Assembly (NCBI GenBank): GCA_021234155.1
Contig: JAJEKV010000002.1
Span: 1,972,593 to 2,036,592, forward strand
Direction: 5' to 3'
DNA length: 64,000 nucleotides
Source: Isoetes taiwanensis
Taxonomy: Eukaryota; Streptophyta; Lycopodiopsida; Isoetales; Isoetaceae
Position numbers and translations under genes: made by a program. Below the pieces are notes generated by a model. That model saw only the letters and a program-made list of their open reading frames with translations. It did not search any database and was not told the DNA's origin. Shown in pieces: positions 48,721 through 61,540 of this stretch; the stretch's first letter is position 1, and each line of letters begins with the position of its first letter.

Positions 48721-49659
48721 CTCTTGCTTATTAATTGTACTTTCCTTCTCTTTAATCGCAATAAATACTCAAAAAGTAACTTCATCAATTAGTTTTTCGG
48801 CCATAACTTTTGATTCATAGCTTCAAATCGCATGATTTTTGCTTTATTGGATGCGGAATCAAAAGCTCTATCCAACAGTATATGGGTTGAATATATTCTA
48901 ATCTAATTTAGATGACCAAAAGTTAAAAAAACGAGAAAAAACCTGGTTTTTTGCATTTTTTTTAGTCTTTCCTTTTATCAAAAGCATATCAAGGCTATAC
49001 TCATTGGAAAGATCTCGCCATGAGCTATCCAACGCAACAAACATCGTGCAATTTGGACATCACAATCACAAGTTATAACCAAAAAACGATTGCATTTAAG
49101 TTAAAAAGTGCAATTATTACAATACTATTTATTGCAAAAGTGCCACGTAATACTGATTTTCATTTTGAATTCCTCTCTTTCATTGGCTTGAAGGTACTAT
49201 GACGTGGATATTAGAAATTAAAGATACGGGCCATTTTGAGACCCCAAATCCGCCCTAATGGGCAGATGATATGTGCCCATTGGGCTGCCAATCATGTGAA
49301 TCGATCGTACATCTCCTTTTCTGCCCTAAGATTCACGAGTTCTGGTGCTGGATTTCCCCGATATTAGGGATAGAGCTCGACCACTTGCATGGCCCGAGCT
49401 GCTCATAAGAACTGATAAATGCATAATTACTACCTCCTTGACCAATGTGGCACTTTGGGTGATGTGGAGGCACATATGCGACGTGGCATTAGGGGACAGG
49501 CTACTTCAATGACAAAACTAAAGAACCTCTTTAACATGGAAGTGGCTTTAATGGCCTTGTCCCACCATAGAAAGATGGGTGTGGCGTACAATAAACAGCT
49601 GGATAGAGTTGGTAAAGTGGAAGGATTCTACTGCTACTTCAGATGTCAATAAATGGACG
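48721..49659. other. No gene recognised
   Basis: AT-rich sequence; no domain recognised. A 77-codon frame at 49,419-49,652 ends at the LINE-C tail and has no recognisable motif. Confidence 0.45.
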
Positions 49660-51830
49660 AAGAATAGAATAGAATAGAATAGAATAGTTTTTTTAACGTC
49701 CACGAAGACCAATAGGTCATGGGACCCATACAATGGGCTAGTACAATCATTACTACTAGGATTAAAAAACCCCTGCCTCGAAAGGTTTTCAAGGGAAAAA
49801 CCTTTGCAGTAATGATGATACTAGACAAGCTTAGATAATGACTACTGAGGGCTCAGTAATTGCAGACGTTTATCTAGAACCTCAAGTATGTATAATGCCA
49901 AGTCATGCACAGATGGTGCGCTGAGAAGTTGTGGAAGCGTGGAATGGAATGCTAAGGTCGAAAAATGATTCTGGACTATCTCAAAAGCGTGGCAACTTCT
50001 TAAGAGTATGGCTTTCATCTTCAATAACATGGCAGAATCGGCAACAGCACATAGTCTCCGCCGCGGCAATTGCGGCGCTCCCATCTACCTGTCTCAATCC
50101 AGACTGTGGGACCCCGTGCGTAATTGATGCAATAGCTACAAGCTTGTTCCCGGACAATGAAGCAAGCAAATAAGCTTGGGGCCCCGTGCCAAAGTGGGAT
50201 TTATGTGTGCATGATAATGACCGGTTTTCACTTGGGCCAAAGTAGCTGCGCCCCATATCTTTTGAGAAAACGACCATTAAGATATTGTTGCAAAGCTCGA
50301 GGATCGAACCGGCAAGCATCAGTAAGATTCGCTGCAGTTCCCCAAGCGTGCAAACCATGTAGTGCAATGCTCTTTCCAACATCGTTTCAAACGCCGAGGA
50401 GATTCACCATGGCAAGTGCAAGAACGGGATACCTAACATCGTCCATGTGGTGCACCTTGCGGATATAGTGGAGATGGCTTCATGGCGAGAATGTTGAAGA
50501 GGCCAAAAACACGTCTCTTGTAAAAAGAATAGCATAGGGCACCGTTCTTTTAACTCAAGGTCTGTAAGTGAGAAAGGACTTTTTGCACCCGCTCCAAGCT
50601 CTCCCAAGCACTAGCACTAATGGCGGCCCCCACCCTTGAACCATACAAGAAAACAGGCTCTACCAAAGCCCCAAACAAGTGGGCTTTCCCGTGGCCAATC
50701 ATGAATTTCTGGCGAAAACAATTGTTTTGCATTGCATAGAGTGCTCTCCATCCAAAGACCACCCGCTTGGTAATACAATTGTTGAGTGTGTTCTTTGAAA
50801 TTCTACACCAAGATACTTGTAGCTATCTACAACTTCAACCAGCGGCTATCATAGTGCATAGGGGAACATTGTGACGAGAAGATTGAACTACCAAAAGCTT
50901 GGTCTTTTGCGGATTAACACGCAGCACTGTTCTCCACGTAAACCGTCGCGAGCATGTAAATGTTCTTTGCATACTAGCGGCGGTATGTGCTGTGGTGAAA
51001 CATCATCGCGATACATAAGTTGCCTAATGATATAGTGTGCCAAATGTGGACCCCGCCATGATTATCAAGCCATTCTTCCAATTGATCAATGTACAAGCCA
51101 AAAGTGTAGGAGATAAAGGGCAACCCGTCGAACTCCAATATTGCTAGTGATTTGAGTACCGATGCTTTGGAAATTTAGCAAAAACCCTTTCATAGAGCCG
51201 ATAAACCGTGCATTTTGAAGATCTTGTGGAACCCCAAGTGCTCGCAGCGCCGCCAAAGAAGCTCGTGTGGAAATCGTATCAAAAGCGTAAGTAAAATCTA
51301 CAAAGCATATATAGAGGTCTTGTTTCAAACTTCGACTACGTTCAATAAGCATGCTAATGTGAAAATATGGTCTATTGTAGAATGGCATGGACTAAAGCCC
51401 CGCCTCGTCCTACAAAGACGCATACACCGGTATATTACGCCCATGATGTCAAACCGCTTCTCAAGAAGATCGGCTAAGAGCTTTGAAAATATGGAACTTA
51501 CCATGATCATGCGATAATTAGAAGGGTCATGCTTATCACCGCTTTGTAAATTGGTGCGACCTTTTGGACAAACCCAAGTTTCTCGGCAAGCCTTCTTGCA
51601 AAGCTTGATTTAAAAGAGTAGTGATGATTGGAAGCAATAGCGGACCCCCCCATTTAAGCAATTCTGCTTGCAAACCTTGAAGATCAGGAGACTTGCCATT
51701 AGATAGATGCCGCAATCCTTCTTTGACTTCCTCCTCTGTGAATTGAAGAATATCACCTACCAAAGGAGGCACAGAATTAAGGACCCCAGGATGATCATAT
51801 AAGTGGACCAATCGCTCATCTCATCCAGGC
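49660..51830 (-). mobile_element. LINE-C, 5'-truncated, with ATTCT tail
   Basis: The minus strand reads, 5' to 3', a reverse transcriptase thumb-to-palm region. LRHLSNGKSPDLQGLQAELL (about 51,720-51,660) is the motif before the palm, then RGFSPCHSTIDHIF and motif A CFVDFTYAFDTI (about 51,310-51,270). Frames at 50,404-50,762 then carry LVEPVFLYGSRVGAA. Stops and frame changes break it. The element ends in GTGGACGTTAAAAAAACT followed by four or so ATTCT units (49,661-49,690). The endonuclease and ORF1 are missing, so the copy is truncated at about 51,830. I did not find a convincing target duplication. Confidence 0.85.
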
Positions 51831-52633
51831 CCTACATATGATAGTGGGATTCATACTCTTGGTAACTAAATATCCTATATGCCCTGAAACCCTTTGGTGT
51901 GTGGAAATCGGTTTTGCCCACCCTATAGTACCTGCCCCTGTGGAGAAGACGACGATATTTCCCTATAGTACTCACATGCAGGAAAGAAGAGCAGGCATTC
52001 CAGTAGTACATCTGCACCTAGTCTGATGGGCAAGTAACACACAACTTTTCTATCTGTCCCATGGAGGGGGCTCTTTGTAAATTTTCCATCTACATTAATA
52101 ATATACTCCTACCTTCAAAAAATAAAAATAAAAAAAATATATATATCTACAAAACAATCAGGGAATAAAGGCAATAAATACAATTTCATCCCTTAACGAC
52201 AAAGCTCACCACCCAATCGGGCTATCCTGATCAAGAGAATCTTCGAGAAAGACTAAATTTTAGAATAGGAAAGGCTTTAATTGTGATCAATTCAGCCACT
52301 AAAGAAATCCATCTCTAGCAAAACACAAATTCAAAGAATTGGGTTAGGCTTAAAATTAGGCTAAAGAAGAAATTCAGAGAAATCTCAAATGATTGAAAGC
52401 TTCTCCAAGCAATCAATCCACATCTCTAAATATATGCTTACATTTAGATATCATCCTAGACAATTTTCACTTGAAGCTGCAAAAAGAATTATGAATATCT
52501 ATACCAATGCACTACTCAATAGTACTAAACAAAATCAATAGGAGTTTGTTTTTAGAAGCAAGTAAAATCACAAAACCATCTTCAGGATTTCAAAGTCCAA
52601 AATAGCTTACCATTCATAAAGGAAATCTTAGAA
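51831..52633. other. No gene recognised
   Basis: AT-rich DNA between the two ATTCT-tailed LINE copies. Two overlapping 61-62-codon frames on opposite strands near 51,832-52,026 have no motifs. Confidence 0.45.
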
Positions 52634-52750
52634 TAGAATAGAATAGAATAGTTTTTTTAACGTCCACGGAGACCAATAGGTCATGGGACCCATACAATGG
52701 GCTAGTACAATCATTACTACTAGGATTAAAAAACCCCTGCCTCGAAATCC
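52634..52750 (-). mobile_element. Very short 5'-truncated copy of the LINE-C family
   Basis: The sequence matches the 3' terminal 110 bases or so of LINE-C (49,660-49,777) with very few differences, including the GACCAATAGGTCATGGGACC block and the ATTCT tail. Homology stops at CCCCTGCCTCGAA. The flanks share a short GGAAATC that may be a target duplication. High similarity to LINE-C suggests both inserted in the same period. Confidence 0.85.
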
Positions 52751-53409
52751 TCCTGGAAATCCTCTTGGAAAGGAAGATAAGGCGTAAAGGAGGTAGAAAG
52801 TAATTTTGAAGAAAAAACTTGAGATTAACACTATTTGTATGTAGGCAGATCTAGCTTGTGAAGGTAAATGAGTGTAGTGGCTTGTCATGGAGGCAATATT
52901 TATAAACTTGAAAGTCCCTCCATTTTATTATCACCATTGAAAACCTAGATTTTAATGTTCCATCGACAAGTTCAACTTCAAAAAAACTATTCTCTAACAT
53001 TGACTTGATTTTATAAACATTAGATATCGTGGAACATCAACATTACATTGCTAATATTCCACTTCATGTGGAACTATCCTCATTTTCACAAGCAATTAGG
53101 GTTGGATCTTAATTGTGTAGGATTTTAAACCAATACAAATTGTTAGTCTTTGATAATATACGTTATGCAAATAATAGCAGTTCGACACAATACAATATCA
53201 AATCAGTCAACATTCCAACATCAAATCATATAACTTATGCACAACCTATAAGCATTTAGATATATCAAAGATAAAGGTCGTATACGGGTAAAATATGGAT
53301 CATGTGAGTACATACCATTTAGAGTTGATAATCAATTTACAACAAGAAAGAGGGAACTAGAAAGAGTTTTTAAGCCATATTAGTTTTGGAAGTGTAGTAC
53401 ATTTAACGA
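52751..53409. other. No gene recognised
   Basis: AT-rich spacer ending at the inner edge of inverted repeat A. Confidence 0.45.
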
Positions 53410-53525
53410 AATATTACTTTCTTATTGAAAAGCACGTCAATTCAAAGCAACTTTATGCTTTAAGAAGCTAGACCATATCTTGTATGGATGGCATACTTTC
53501 GAACTACTTATCAATTCTATTATCG

Positions 53526-54334
53526 TAATGCACAGTTGGTGCGAATTACTGCATTATTCCACTCATTTTAAATGCCGTAAATGTTCCTCCACCTGTTCAC
53601 GGCGGCGCCGCTCAAGCCTTCTTCCGGAAGCATTTCGTCTGCAGGCATAGTTTCTTAGCACAGGGTTTCTGGCAGGCAGCACCCAAGCTTTCTTCTGCAT
53701 GGATTTCTTCTGCCGCCCAAGCTTTCTTCTGCCGCCCAAGCTTTCTTTCTGCACGGATTTCTTCGGCACCGATTTCTTCTGCGCCATAGCCAAGTTCTCA
53801 CCAGCACAGGGTTTCTTGAAGTATCTTTCCTAAATCTGTAGCTTCTATATATATGTTATCTGTGCCTAAATCTGTTGCTTCTATATATCTTTTATCTGTG
53901 CTTGTTGCCTTTGGCAAAATCTCCAAGAATCTCCAAGAACTTGTTGCCGTTGGCCAAATCTCCAAGAACTTGTTGCATTTGAACCCCTGCTCACCGAAGG
54001 GAGAAAGAATTTTGAACCTGGAATGCTGTATTGCAGGATGGGAAGGGGCTAGGACACCTATTCACGATGCTGCGGAAGATAAAGCAGCCATAGCCACAGC
54101 TTCCAAAGGTCGATAAAAAAAGGGCATTCTCAGAAAAATAGAGTATCTTGTTCTCTTATTGGGGCAATGGTTCTGCAGTTTCACATCTATTCTGCAGTTA
54201 GATTGAAGCTTAGGCCATCTATTCACAGCGCTGCGTAAGATTCCATGTGTCTTTGTGGAAAGATTTGATGCCGGAACAGAGCTTGCCACCCAAAACAGAG
54301 TAAGGAACGTAATTCGCCCAACTGTGCATTACGT
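53526..54334. repeat. Pair of inverted quasi-palindromes of about 25 bp
   Basis: CGTAATGCACAGTTGGTGCG plus AATTAC at 53,526-53,551 is matched in inverted orientation at 54,309-54,334. Each copy is itself a near-palindrome (CGTAAT at one end, ATTACG at the other). They could be ends of a small non-autonomous element of about 809 bp, but no target duplication is evident and the left arm has an altered counterpart near 25,082-25,106. Confidence 0.4.
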
Positions 54335-55779
54335 CTGGGAAAGTTCCCCGTCTCGGAATATTCCCTCGGCGGCACCGCCAGACTTAGCGGCGCTGCGGCT
54401 TCGCCACTTGAGCGCCGCCTCGTCTTGCGGGGCCGCCTCAGAAAATTCCCTTGTGGAATTTCCTCAACCAGAACTTTCCCTATTGGGCGCCACCTCAGGA
54501 AATTCCCTCGTGGAATTTCCTCAACCAGAACTTTCTCTATTACATTATTGTTGTATGTTTTAGATCTCTTTAAAAGTTGAATATGCATTTGCAACAACTA
54601 CCAAATGAGAGAGCTACGAATTTTTGCGCAAAAACCACTTTTCAAAAGGAGGTCGCTTAATAATCTTCAACGGAAAGTTAACGGATAATGCCTAAACATT
54701 CGGAGAGTGGGAGAACAACAGAAGAATCTGAAAACCTCACTCTTTTTGTTGAACTTGAAGAATGTTTGCCGATAAGCTTGTGAGTGTTTTAATTGAAAGT
54801 CGACCATCCTAATTGGAGGATTTTTCATAATGGTTTGAACTATGGGCGAGTTTAATGGCACGTGGCTAATATTGCATGAGGCAATGATTTTGCTTGCTTT
54901 GGGGGCATCTTCGAGGGCGAAGAGCAACGTCTATTAAAGCCATATCTATGGCTTTGCATGAAGCAAAGAGTAGGGACAAATGTTAGAATTGAATTGATTT
55001 TAATCGTCCATAGAGCCTAATAGAGGTGTATAGAGCCAATAAAGAGCACATTAAGCCCATTACTATCCATGCATAAAAAAAAAAAAAAAAAAAAAGAGAG
55101 AAGAAGAAAAAAGAGAACCATGATCTAAAGGGTGTTTTGACGAAAAAACCTTGTCAATAATAAGCGTATTGATGAGTATGTACATATTAATATGTTGAAG
55201 GTGGGCATAGTTGGATTCATCGTTCAAGAACATTCTGGATATAAGATGTTAGTACCGTCATTGCATGCTCTGTACATATAGTGCCTAATTAGGTGTAATG
55301 AAACTGACATATTTTGTTTGGATAGTAGCAAACTTTGGTCAAAGTTTGAGTATGGTGTTCATCTTCAATCGCGTCAATTTGACAACATTGACATATAATG
55401 TTTTCATGTGGTTCACGGGCCTATTTGCTAGTTTAAATTTTAAGATGATGTGCACCCGTCGCAACTGTCCTACATCTTTTCATGACCAAAACATATTAGC
55501 ACGTATTCCTTGGGCTACAAGGTAGTGTAGAATTTAGTCTGCATTTTGTAATGTCTTATCTTAACCATCTGTAATCTATATATTACTCCAACCGCGTGTG
55601 TTCTTCATTATTATTTACTCTTATACATGCATGCTTCTTCACATTCCATCTGGACATCCAACCTGTGTGTTTTTTCTTTTAACAAACTTTAAGACGATGT
55701 TATGGTCATTGTACATGCAAGGTCTGGGAGTCGAGTATCCTCCATGTTGACCACCTTTTGGTACTAGAGTATTTGGGAT

Positions 55780-56790
55780 TCTATTTCAAAACGTTTGGAT
55801 CATGTCTCTTGCAAAAGAATTGGATATGAGACTGTGGACTTAATTCCAGAGCCCAAGCAAAAAAAGGGATTTTTGAATGCGTTCCAAGTCCTCTCACATA
55901 GCAAGTGATATTTCCAGACCCCACACTCCAACCATATGGAAGAACCAGTTCAATCAACACGCGAAACAAGCGTGTCTAGTGGGACTAATCATAAAGCTTT
56001 GATTTGTGAAAATTATTTTGCATAAAATACAACGCGTTCAATCCTATAGTCACCAATTTTTTTATGCAAGTGTCCTAGTGGATGGGTGGTTGTAAATGCC
56101 ATACCAAGGTATTTGTATATTTGCATTAACTCCAAGTTTTGACCCTAAAATGTGAAGTGAGATGCTCCTGCTGCCTAGAAAATGATATGCCAAATTTTAA
56201 CCCTAATATGTGAAGTGAGATGCCTAGAAAATGATATTCCTGGTCTTGACAAGTTGACCTACATACCAATTTTCTGACGAAAACTACTGAGAGCATCCAA
56301 ATCTAGTTGCATACTAGAAGGATGTGAGCCAGAAGGTCCACATCTATAGTTCAAATAATGTGGGAGAGAGTGGACATCATTGAGGTACTCCCAAACCATC
56401 GTTAAAAGGCTAATTTAACGATGGCATTTGAGCTGATATCCTTCCATATAATCTGTAGACATCATGTTCCAACTCATGGGGACACCGATCGTGACAATCT
56501 CCTCCATATTTCCTCTCTAATGATCGCTTTTGAAAGCTTTTACAAAGTCCAGAAAACAACAATAAAGTCCTTGCCATTTATTTTGATTATCCTTTAGCAA
56601 GGTACGAATATGAAAATATGGCCGATGGTGGATGGCGTGTCGGTGTTTGGAGTCTGCCTAGCTCCTTTGCCTATGTGATCAATTGTTGCTCTAGAACCCC
56701 GGTGAATAATTTTTCCAGGAGGGGCTGACCATGATTGTGCATTAATGGCGTGGCAATGTCTATCCACGGCCTTGTAAGTTGAGATCACTC
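55780..56790 (-). pseudogene. LINE-B reverse transcriptase remnant (right arm)
   Basis: Mirror copy of 21,771-22,900. The C-terminal block VLIELVLLYGWSVGSG is intact at about 55,900-55,966. The stretch that carries the catalytic YVDD motif in the left arm appears shortened here: sequence near 56,335-56,350 jumps from the region after the motif to the region before it. The right-arm copy has therefore lost part of the palm. Confidence 0.75.
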
Positions 56791-57959
56791 TATTTATTAT
56801 TCATTGTGAAGGCAACCTGCTTTTAGAGGGTTCTATTAAACATATCAGTCAATACTTGCACAAACTGATGTCCAACCTATTTTAGAACAAAGAGCTTTAA
56901 ATAAGAGATGGAAGTTCTTAGGAGTGAAGCTGATGGTCAGAATCGTAATACCTACATCGATATAACAAAAGGCATGCACAAAAATTTAAGTAAGAAGGGA
57001 CATCATAATCTAGATAAGCAAGATTCTAGGTTTATTTAGGATAGCAAATAAGAATTTAGGCTAAAACATAATGTTTAAGGTAAATCAGCTAGAAAACTTA
57101 GGAAATTGAGAGGATGAAACTTCGGTTTGATTCACTTTGATTGCACGATTGGTGGGGTCGGGAGCTGGGCATCATTCCGATCCTCAAGGTCTGATTCCTT
57201 TCCCATCCTTCTGATGGTAGAACATAAGCTGAATCTTGAGCAGACGATCCTTACCACACGTATAGCATCAAGATCCATATATTGACCCATTGAGGATATT
57301 AATTCAAAGCTCGCTAACTTGATTGGCCGGCGCTCAATGTATTAGATTGCAATATGGTAGAAGTGGAGGCTGATCAGTTAGAGGTTACTCTAATGTGGTG
57401 CTTGGATTTGGCACCAAAGAAGTGGCTCTATCTGCTTCATGATTGCAACCTCTTGGAGTTCAGTGGTGAATGTGCTTTTACTTGGTACAATGGTCAGATT
57501 GTCGAGGGTTGTGCAAGCTCTCAATTGGATAGAGCTCACTGTAATACGGCTGCAGTCTTACCATTTTCATATCTTCTTCGTTGCTGCCTTAGAGACAACT
57601 CACCATCATCTACAATTCCTTTACAAATTGAGCCTTTCTTTTGCAACCACGTCGGGGAGAAAGTGCTTTTATTTGAATGTGAAGTTCTTGAAGGATGCTA
57701 AATTCTAGGAAGTGTGCAAGGACATTTGGACAATTGTCTTTAGCTATAGTCGAGCGATGGCTGGCATAATGGTTGCATTTGCAACACTCAAATGTTTCGC
57801 CAAATAGTGGGGCCGAGAATCTACAGCAACAAGTCTTGGTTTACTGGACAGTTTATATCATGATCTTCTCCTATCACGCCAAGGACTTATCCCAGAGGTT
57901 CATGATCGGAGATATCCGACATAAGTTTAGCTTTGCCGTAACTTTGGTTGGCATGAAAT

Positions 57960-58260
57960 GAGCTTGTTTGATGAGATGATCCATTACCACATAAATAGAA
58001 TCATATCCGGATCGTGTCTTAGGCAATCCCACAATAAAATCCATGCTAATACTTTCCCATTTTGGTCAAGAATATCCAAAGGTTGCAATTAATCTTGCAA
58101 TCAAGCAGAAGCTTTCACTTTTCGACATGGTAAACATCCGCCACATAACTTAGGATTTCCTTCTTCATGTTGGGCCAAAAGAACCGCTTGCATTATAAGA
58201 GTTTTTAATTCTAGAGTGATCCGATCATCGACTATCATGAGCTTCCTTCGTAATTTGTTG
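57960..58260 (-). pseudogene. Ty3/gypsy integrase N-terminal half (right arm)
   Basis: Mirror copy of 20,331-20,690. Reverse-strand reading gives the WPNMKKEILSYVAGCLPCR zinc-binding region and the [15 protein letters not shown] start of the catalytic core. Frames are interrupted. Confidence 0.8.
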
Positions 58261-58344
58261 CTTAAGCTCAGATATCCGTTATGCTTAGGATGTATGTGCT
58301 AGAACATCCACACTCTTGGGATTCTTATCTATACTTAATGGAGT

Positions 58345-59047
58345 TTGCGTACAACAACATATCAAGAATCCATAAAGATGAGGCAATTTGAAGCAGTGTA
58401 TGGCCAAGAATGCCAATATCCTCTTACTTGGTGCAGCCCCCAATGTAAAGTTGATTTGGTCCGCACCATGGGTCCATGGGAGAAGACATTGGGACACTCC
58501 CGAATGATTAGGCAAAATATTGCCAAAGCACAAAACCTACAAAAGCAAGCATTAATGATAAAGGAGACGACCTCTAGAATTCCAAAAATATGATATGGTA
58601 TTCCTCAAGATTAACTTGAAGTTTAAGAAAGGAAAAGCTAGCACCTAGATATGCGTGCCCTTTAAGATCACCCAAAGAGTCGGAAACACTGCTTACCATT
58701 TGGAATTGCCTGCTAAGGTCAAGGTCCATAATGTATTCCATGTTAGCAACTTATGCAAGTATCTAAGTGATCCGTCCCATGTACTGCCGCAAGATAATCT
58801 AGTTGCCGTGGAAGAAAGCCTTGCAGTCAAGTCTTTGACAATTTTGCGAGTCGATACTAGAGTATTAAGAAATAGGACCATTGAAAAATACCTAGTACAA
58901 TGGGCAGGGTATCCTCAAGAGGACGCGATATGGGAAGGCGCTAACAAGTTCAGGGAGTTGTACCAGTCCTTTCACATAAGTCATGAGGACATGAGTTCAA
59001 TTCTACAAGGTGAAAATGTAACAAACCTAGTGGCCTGTGCATTTTAG
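58345..59047 (+). pseudogene. Ty3/gypsy integrase C-terminal half with chromodomain (right arm)
   Basis: The best-preserved gypsy piece in the window. A frame at 58,345-58,593 has MRQFEAVYGQECQYPLTW, and a 130-codon frame at 58,655-59,047 has AYHLELPAKVKVHNVFHVSN, then the chromodomain EKYLVQWAGYPQEDAIWEG, ending in a stop. The following bases (to about 59,260) may be the start of flanking non-coding element sequence. The partner integrase half is on the opposite strand, as in the left arm. Confidence 0.9.
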
Positions 59048-59799
59048 CATCTCAAAAACCTTAGGGAGTAAATAATGGCTTAATAATTCCTTTTCTTTCT
59101 TTAGTGAGCACCTTAAAACGGATGCTACAACATCGTAGCCTGTATCAGGCACCAGAATATGTCTGATTCAGGAATGCTATTGCTAAATCTAGATCTCCAG
59201 CATACCGGATGGGCATCTGGCGTGATGCCCTGACAATATGATAGATTGCCAACTGTGGTTTTCGCAACATATCATACTTTAAGAGAAGAAGCGTGACTTC
59301 AGAAAGGACAACATCAAAAAAGGAGTTGAAGACCGGAAGCGCTTAAAGAAGAGTAAGCAAGGAAGGCAGAGAGGAGTTCCAAAAACTCAAAAAGGTGGGT
59401 TAATGAGGTCGAGGTAAGGTGCTTGCCGCCACGCCAAATGGATGGCGGGGCTAGGGGACGGGTGGCTGGGGAGGCTGTGATGATTTGGTTGTGGCTAGGT
59501 CCGAGGGTGTGGCTGTGGGAGGGGCCGGTGATCCCGCAGGGGATGTCCCTAAGAGCTTATATGTGCCAGCATGAGGTGACCGGAGCAGCCCCGGGTTGGA
59601 GATAGAGACTAGTGTGGCCCATGACTCTATGGAGGTGTTTCGGGGACTTCCAACACACGTGTTGGAAGTGGAATGTCACGCAGAGCCGGGTATGGGTCAC
59701 ATTGCCGTGATTAATCCTCGGCTCTAGATGATGACTCTCATGAGGGGCTGGTGGCCCGGGTGGGTAGGCACGTGGGGTGGACACTTCTCCTTTGGGATG

Positions 59800-61540
59800 A
59801 ATAGGTCGCATCCTTAGTTGGAATGTGCGGGGGTGCGGTCCTCTAGTAGTAAGAGGGCCCGTGTTTCTTTGGCACCGGCGGCCGAATCCCCGATATTGTT
59901 TGCATTCGGGAGCATAAGTGTCACAGGTGATCCGCCCGTGCTCATGGCGAATATCACGGGCGACTAGTGGGGGTACTCTTATTGCTTGAGGATGGATGCA
60001 AAACAACGTACTGCGCAGAGCGCATGTGTTTGGTCTGGGGCAATAATTAAGTGGTTGGAGGGAGGGCAAGAGTTTAATGTTTATGCCCCTAATCAGCCTC
60101 GGTAGGGGGTGCTTTATGGGCCACAACCGAATAAGTTAGCGAGCCCTTGGTGGGTTGCGTGTCTTTTGGTTGTCGTTAGGAGACTTCAATATGGTAGAGG
60201 CAGTAGAGGATCACTCGATTCTCGGAACCCGTGTTGTGCATGGGTTTGAGAAGGACCGCTGGTCTCGTTTGCTGCGCAGGATTTGGCCTTGGTTGAGGTC
60301 CCCGGGACTTGTCTTTTCACCTATTGTAATAGGCAGATTGGTGCGGGCGGGCATATACTAGGCATGACCGCTATACTTCCTTCCCATGCGCACGGATGGT
60401 GTGCCCTTTTGGCGCCGAAAGTAACATTCTGTCTACCTCCATTTCTGATCATTGCCCTCGGGTTTTGTCCGGTCGAGTGCGGTTGCCTCTCGCCCCCTCT
60501 AGGGCCGGTGTTCCGATTTGAACACCCTGGGCCTGGCCGATCGCGGATTTCGGCCGCTGCGGTGGAGTTGTGGCTTGATACCTTTTCATCTCCAAGGGTA
60601 TATGCGGTATGGTGACCGCGTTGGCGGGGTGAAGCCGCTTTTGCCAAGGTTTTGGTAGGCAACGTGTGCGGCCGAGCGACCCGGAGTTGCATGGTCTCTA
60701 TCGAGTTGGAGAAGATTCGGGCAGCCTCTCGATGGCATTAGGGAGAATGTAGTGTTGCAACAGATATTGCTTGCTCGAGCTTGAGTTAAAGAATCTGCGA
60801 GGAGGCGTGTGAAGGCTGCCCTACCGGGTTGGAAGGAGGGGACACAAATTCGGCCGATGTTCTTGAGCAACTAGGTTCTTGGCGATATGCAAAAGATCTA
60901 TGGCGCCCCTTGCTTTGGCACGATGGCGGACTTTGGAGGATCCCAATCGATTTGCAGAGGTATGTGCATGCTCATTTCCGCACTCTTCCATAAGGAAGGA
61001 GATGCGGGAGAGCTTGTTTTGGGGGTCATTAAGCCCTGTGATTTCTACCTCATCGTGAGAGCTTGGAGCAAGAGCTCTCCGTAGAGGATTTAGCGGCAAG
61101 ATGTATGTGCATGGCCAAGGATAAATGTCCCGGGTCGTTTCAGACTTATTGGGTGGGCTACAGGTGAGTTTGTGTACCGTGGTGTATCTTGAGTTCGCAG
61201 TCTTCTCAAATGGATAAGCCTTTTACTATTAATGATTGAAGGCCGATCTCCTTGTTGTCCCTCAGGTATAATATTATTATAAAAAGCCTCGGGAAGAAGT
61301 TGAAGCAGTGTTGACTTCTTCCATTAGTAAGGTGTCACTGGGTTTGTCCCCCGGAGGAACATTTTGACTAATGTTGCCCGCAGCCTTATGAGGGCCTTTA
61401 TTGGGCCGGAGAACGAGGTCAAGTTGGCTATCTTAAGCTTGACTTTGCCAAAGCTTACGATAGTGTCCATTGGGAGTTCTTGTCTGCCATGATGTTGCAT
61501 AAGTGCTAAAAGTTGTAAAGGTATATATAATACAAGACGG
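59800..61540 (+). pseudogene. LINE-A ORF2 remnant: endonuclease and reverse transcriptase (right arm)
   Basis: The endonuclease start ILSWNVRGCG is at 59,810-59,839, GDFNMVEAVEDHS at 60,179-60,217, and reverse transcriptase motif A LDFAKAYDSVHWEFL at about 61,437-61,481. Several frame changes separate them. Homology with the left arm stops at GGTATATATAATA (61,528-61,540), where the right arm's extra 2.1 kb begins. Confidence 0.85.

Noticed and set aside
48780..48960. Possible LTR fragment
   Set aside because: The wording of the sequence recalls plant LTR DNA, but I found no paired LTR, primer-binding site or TG-CA ends.
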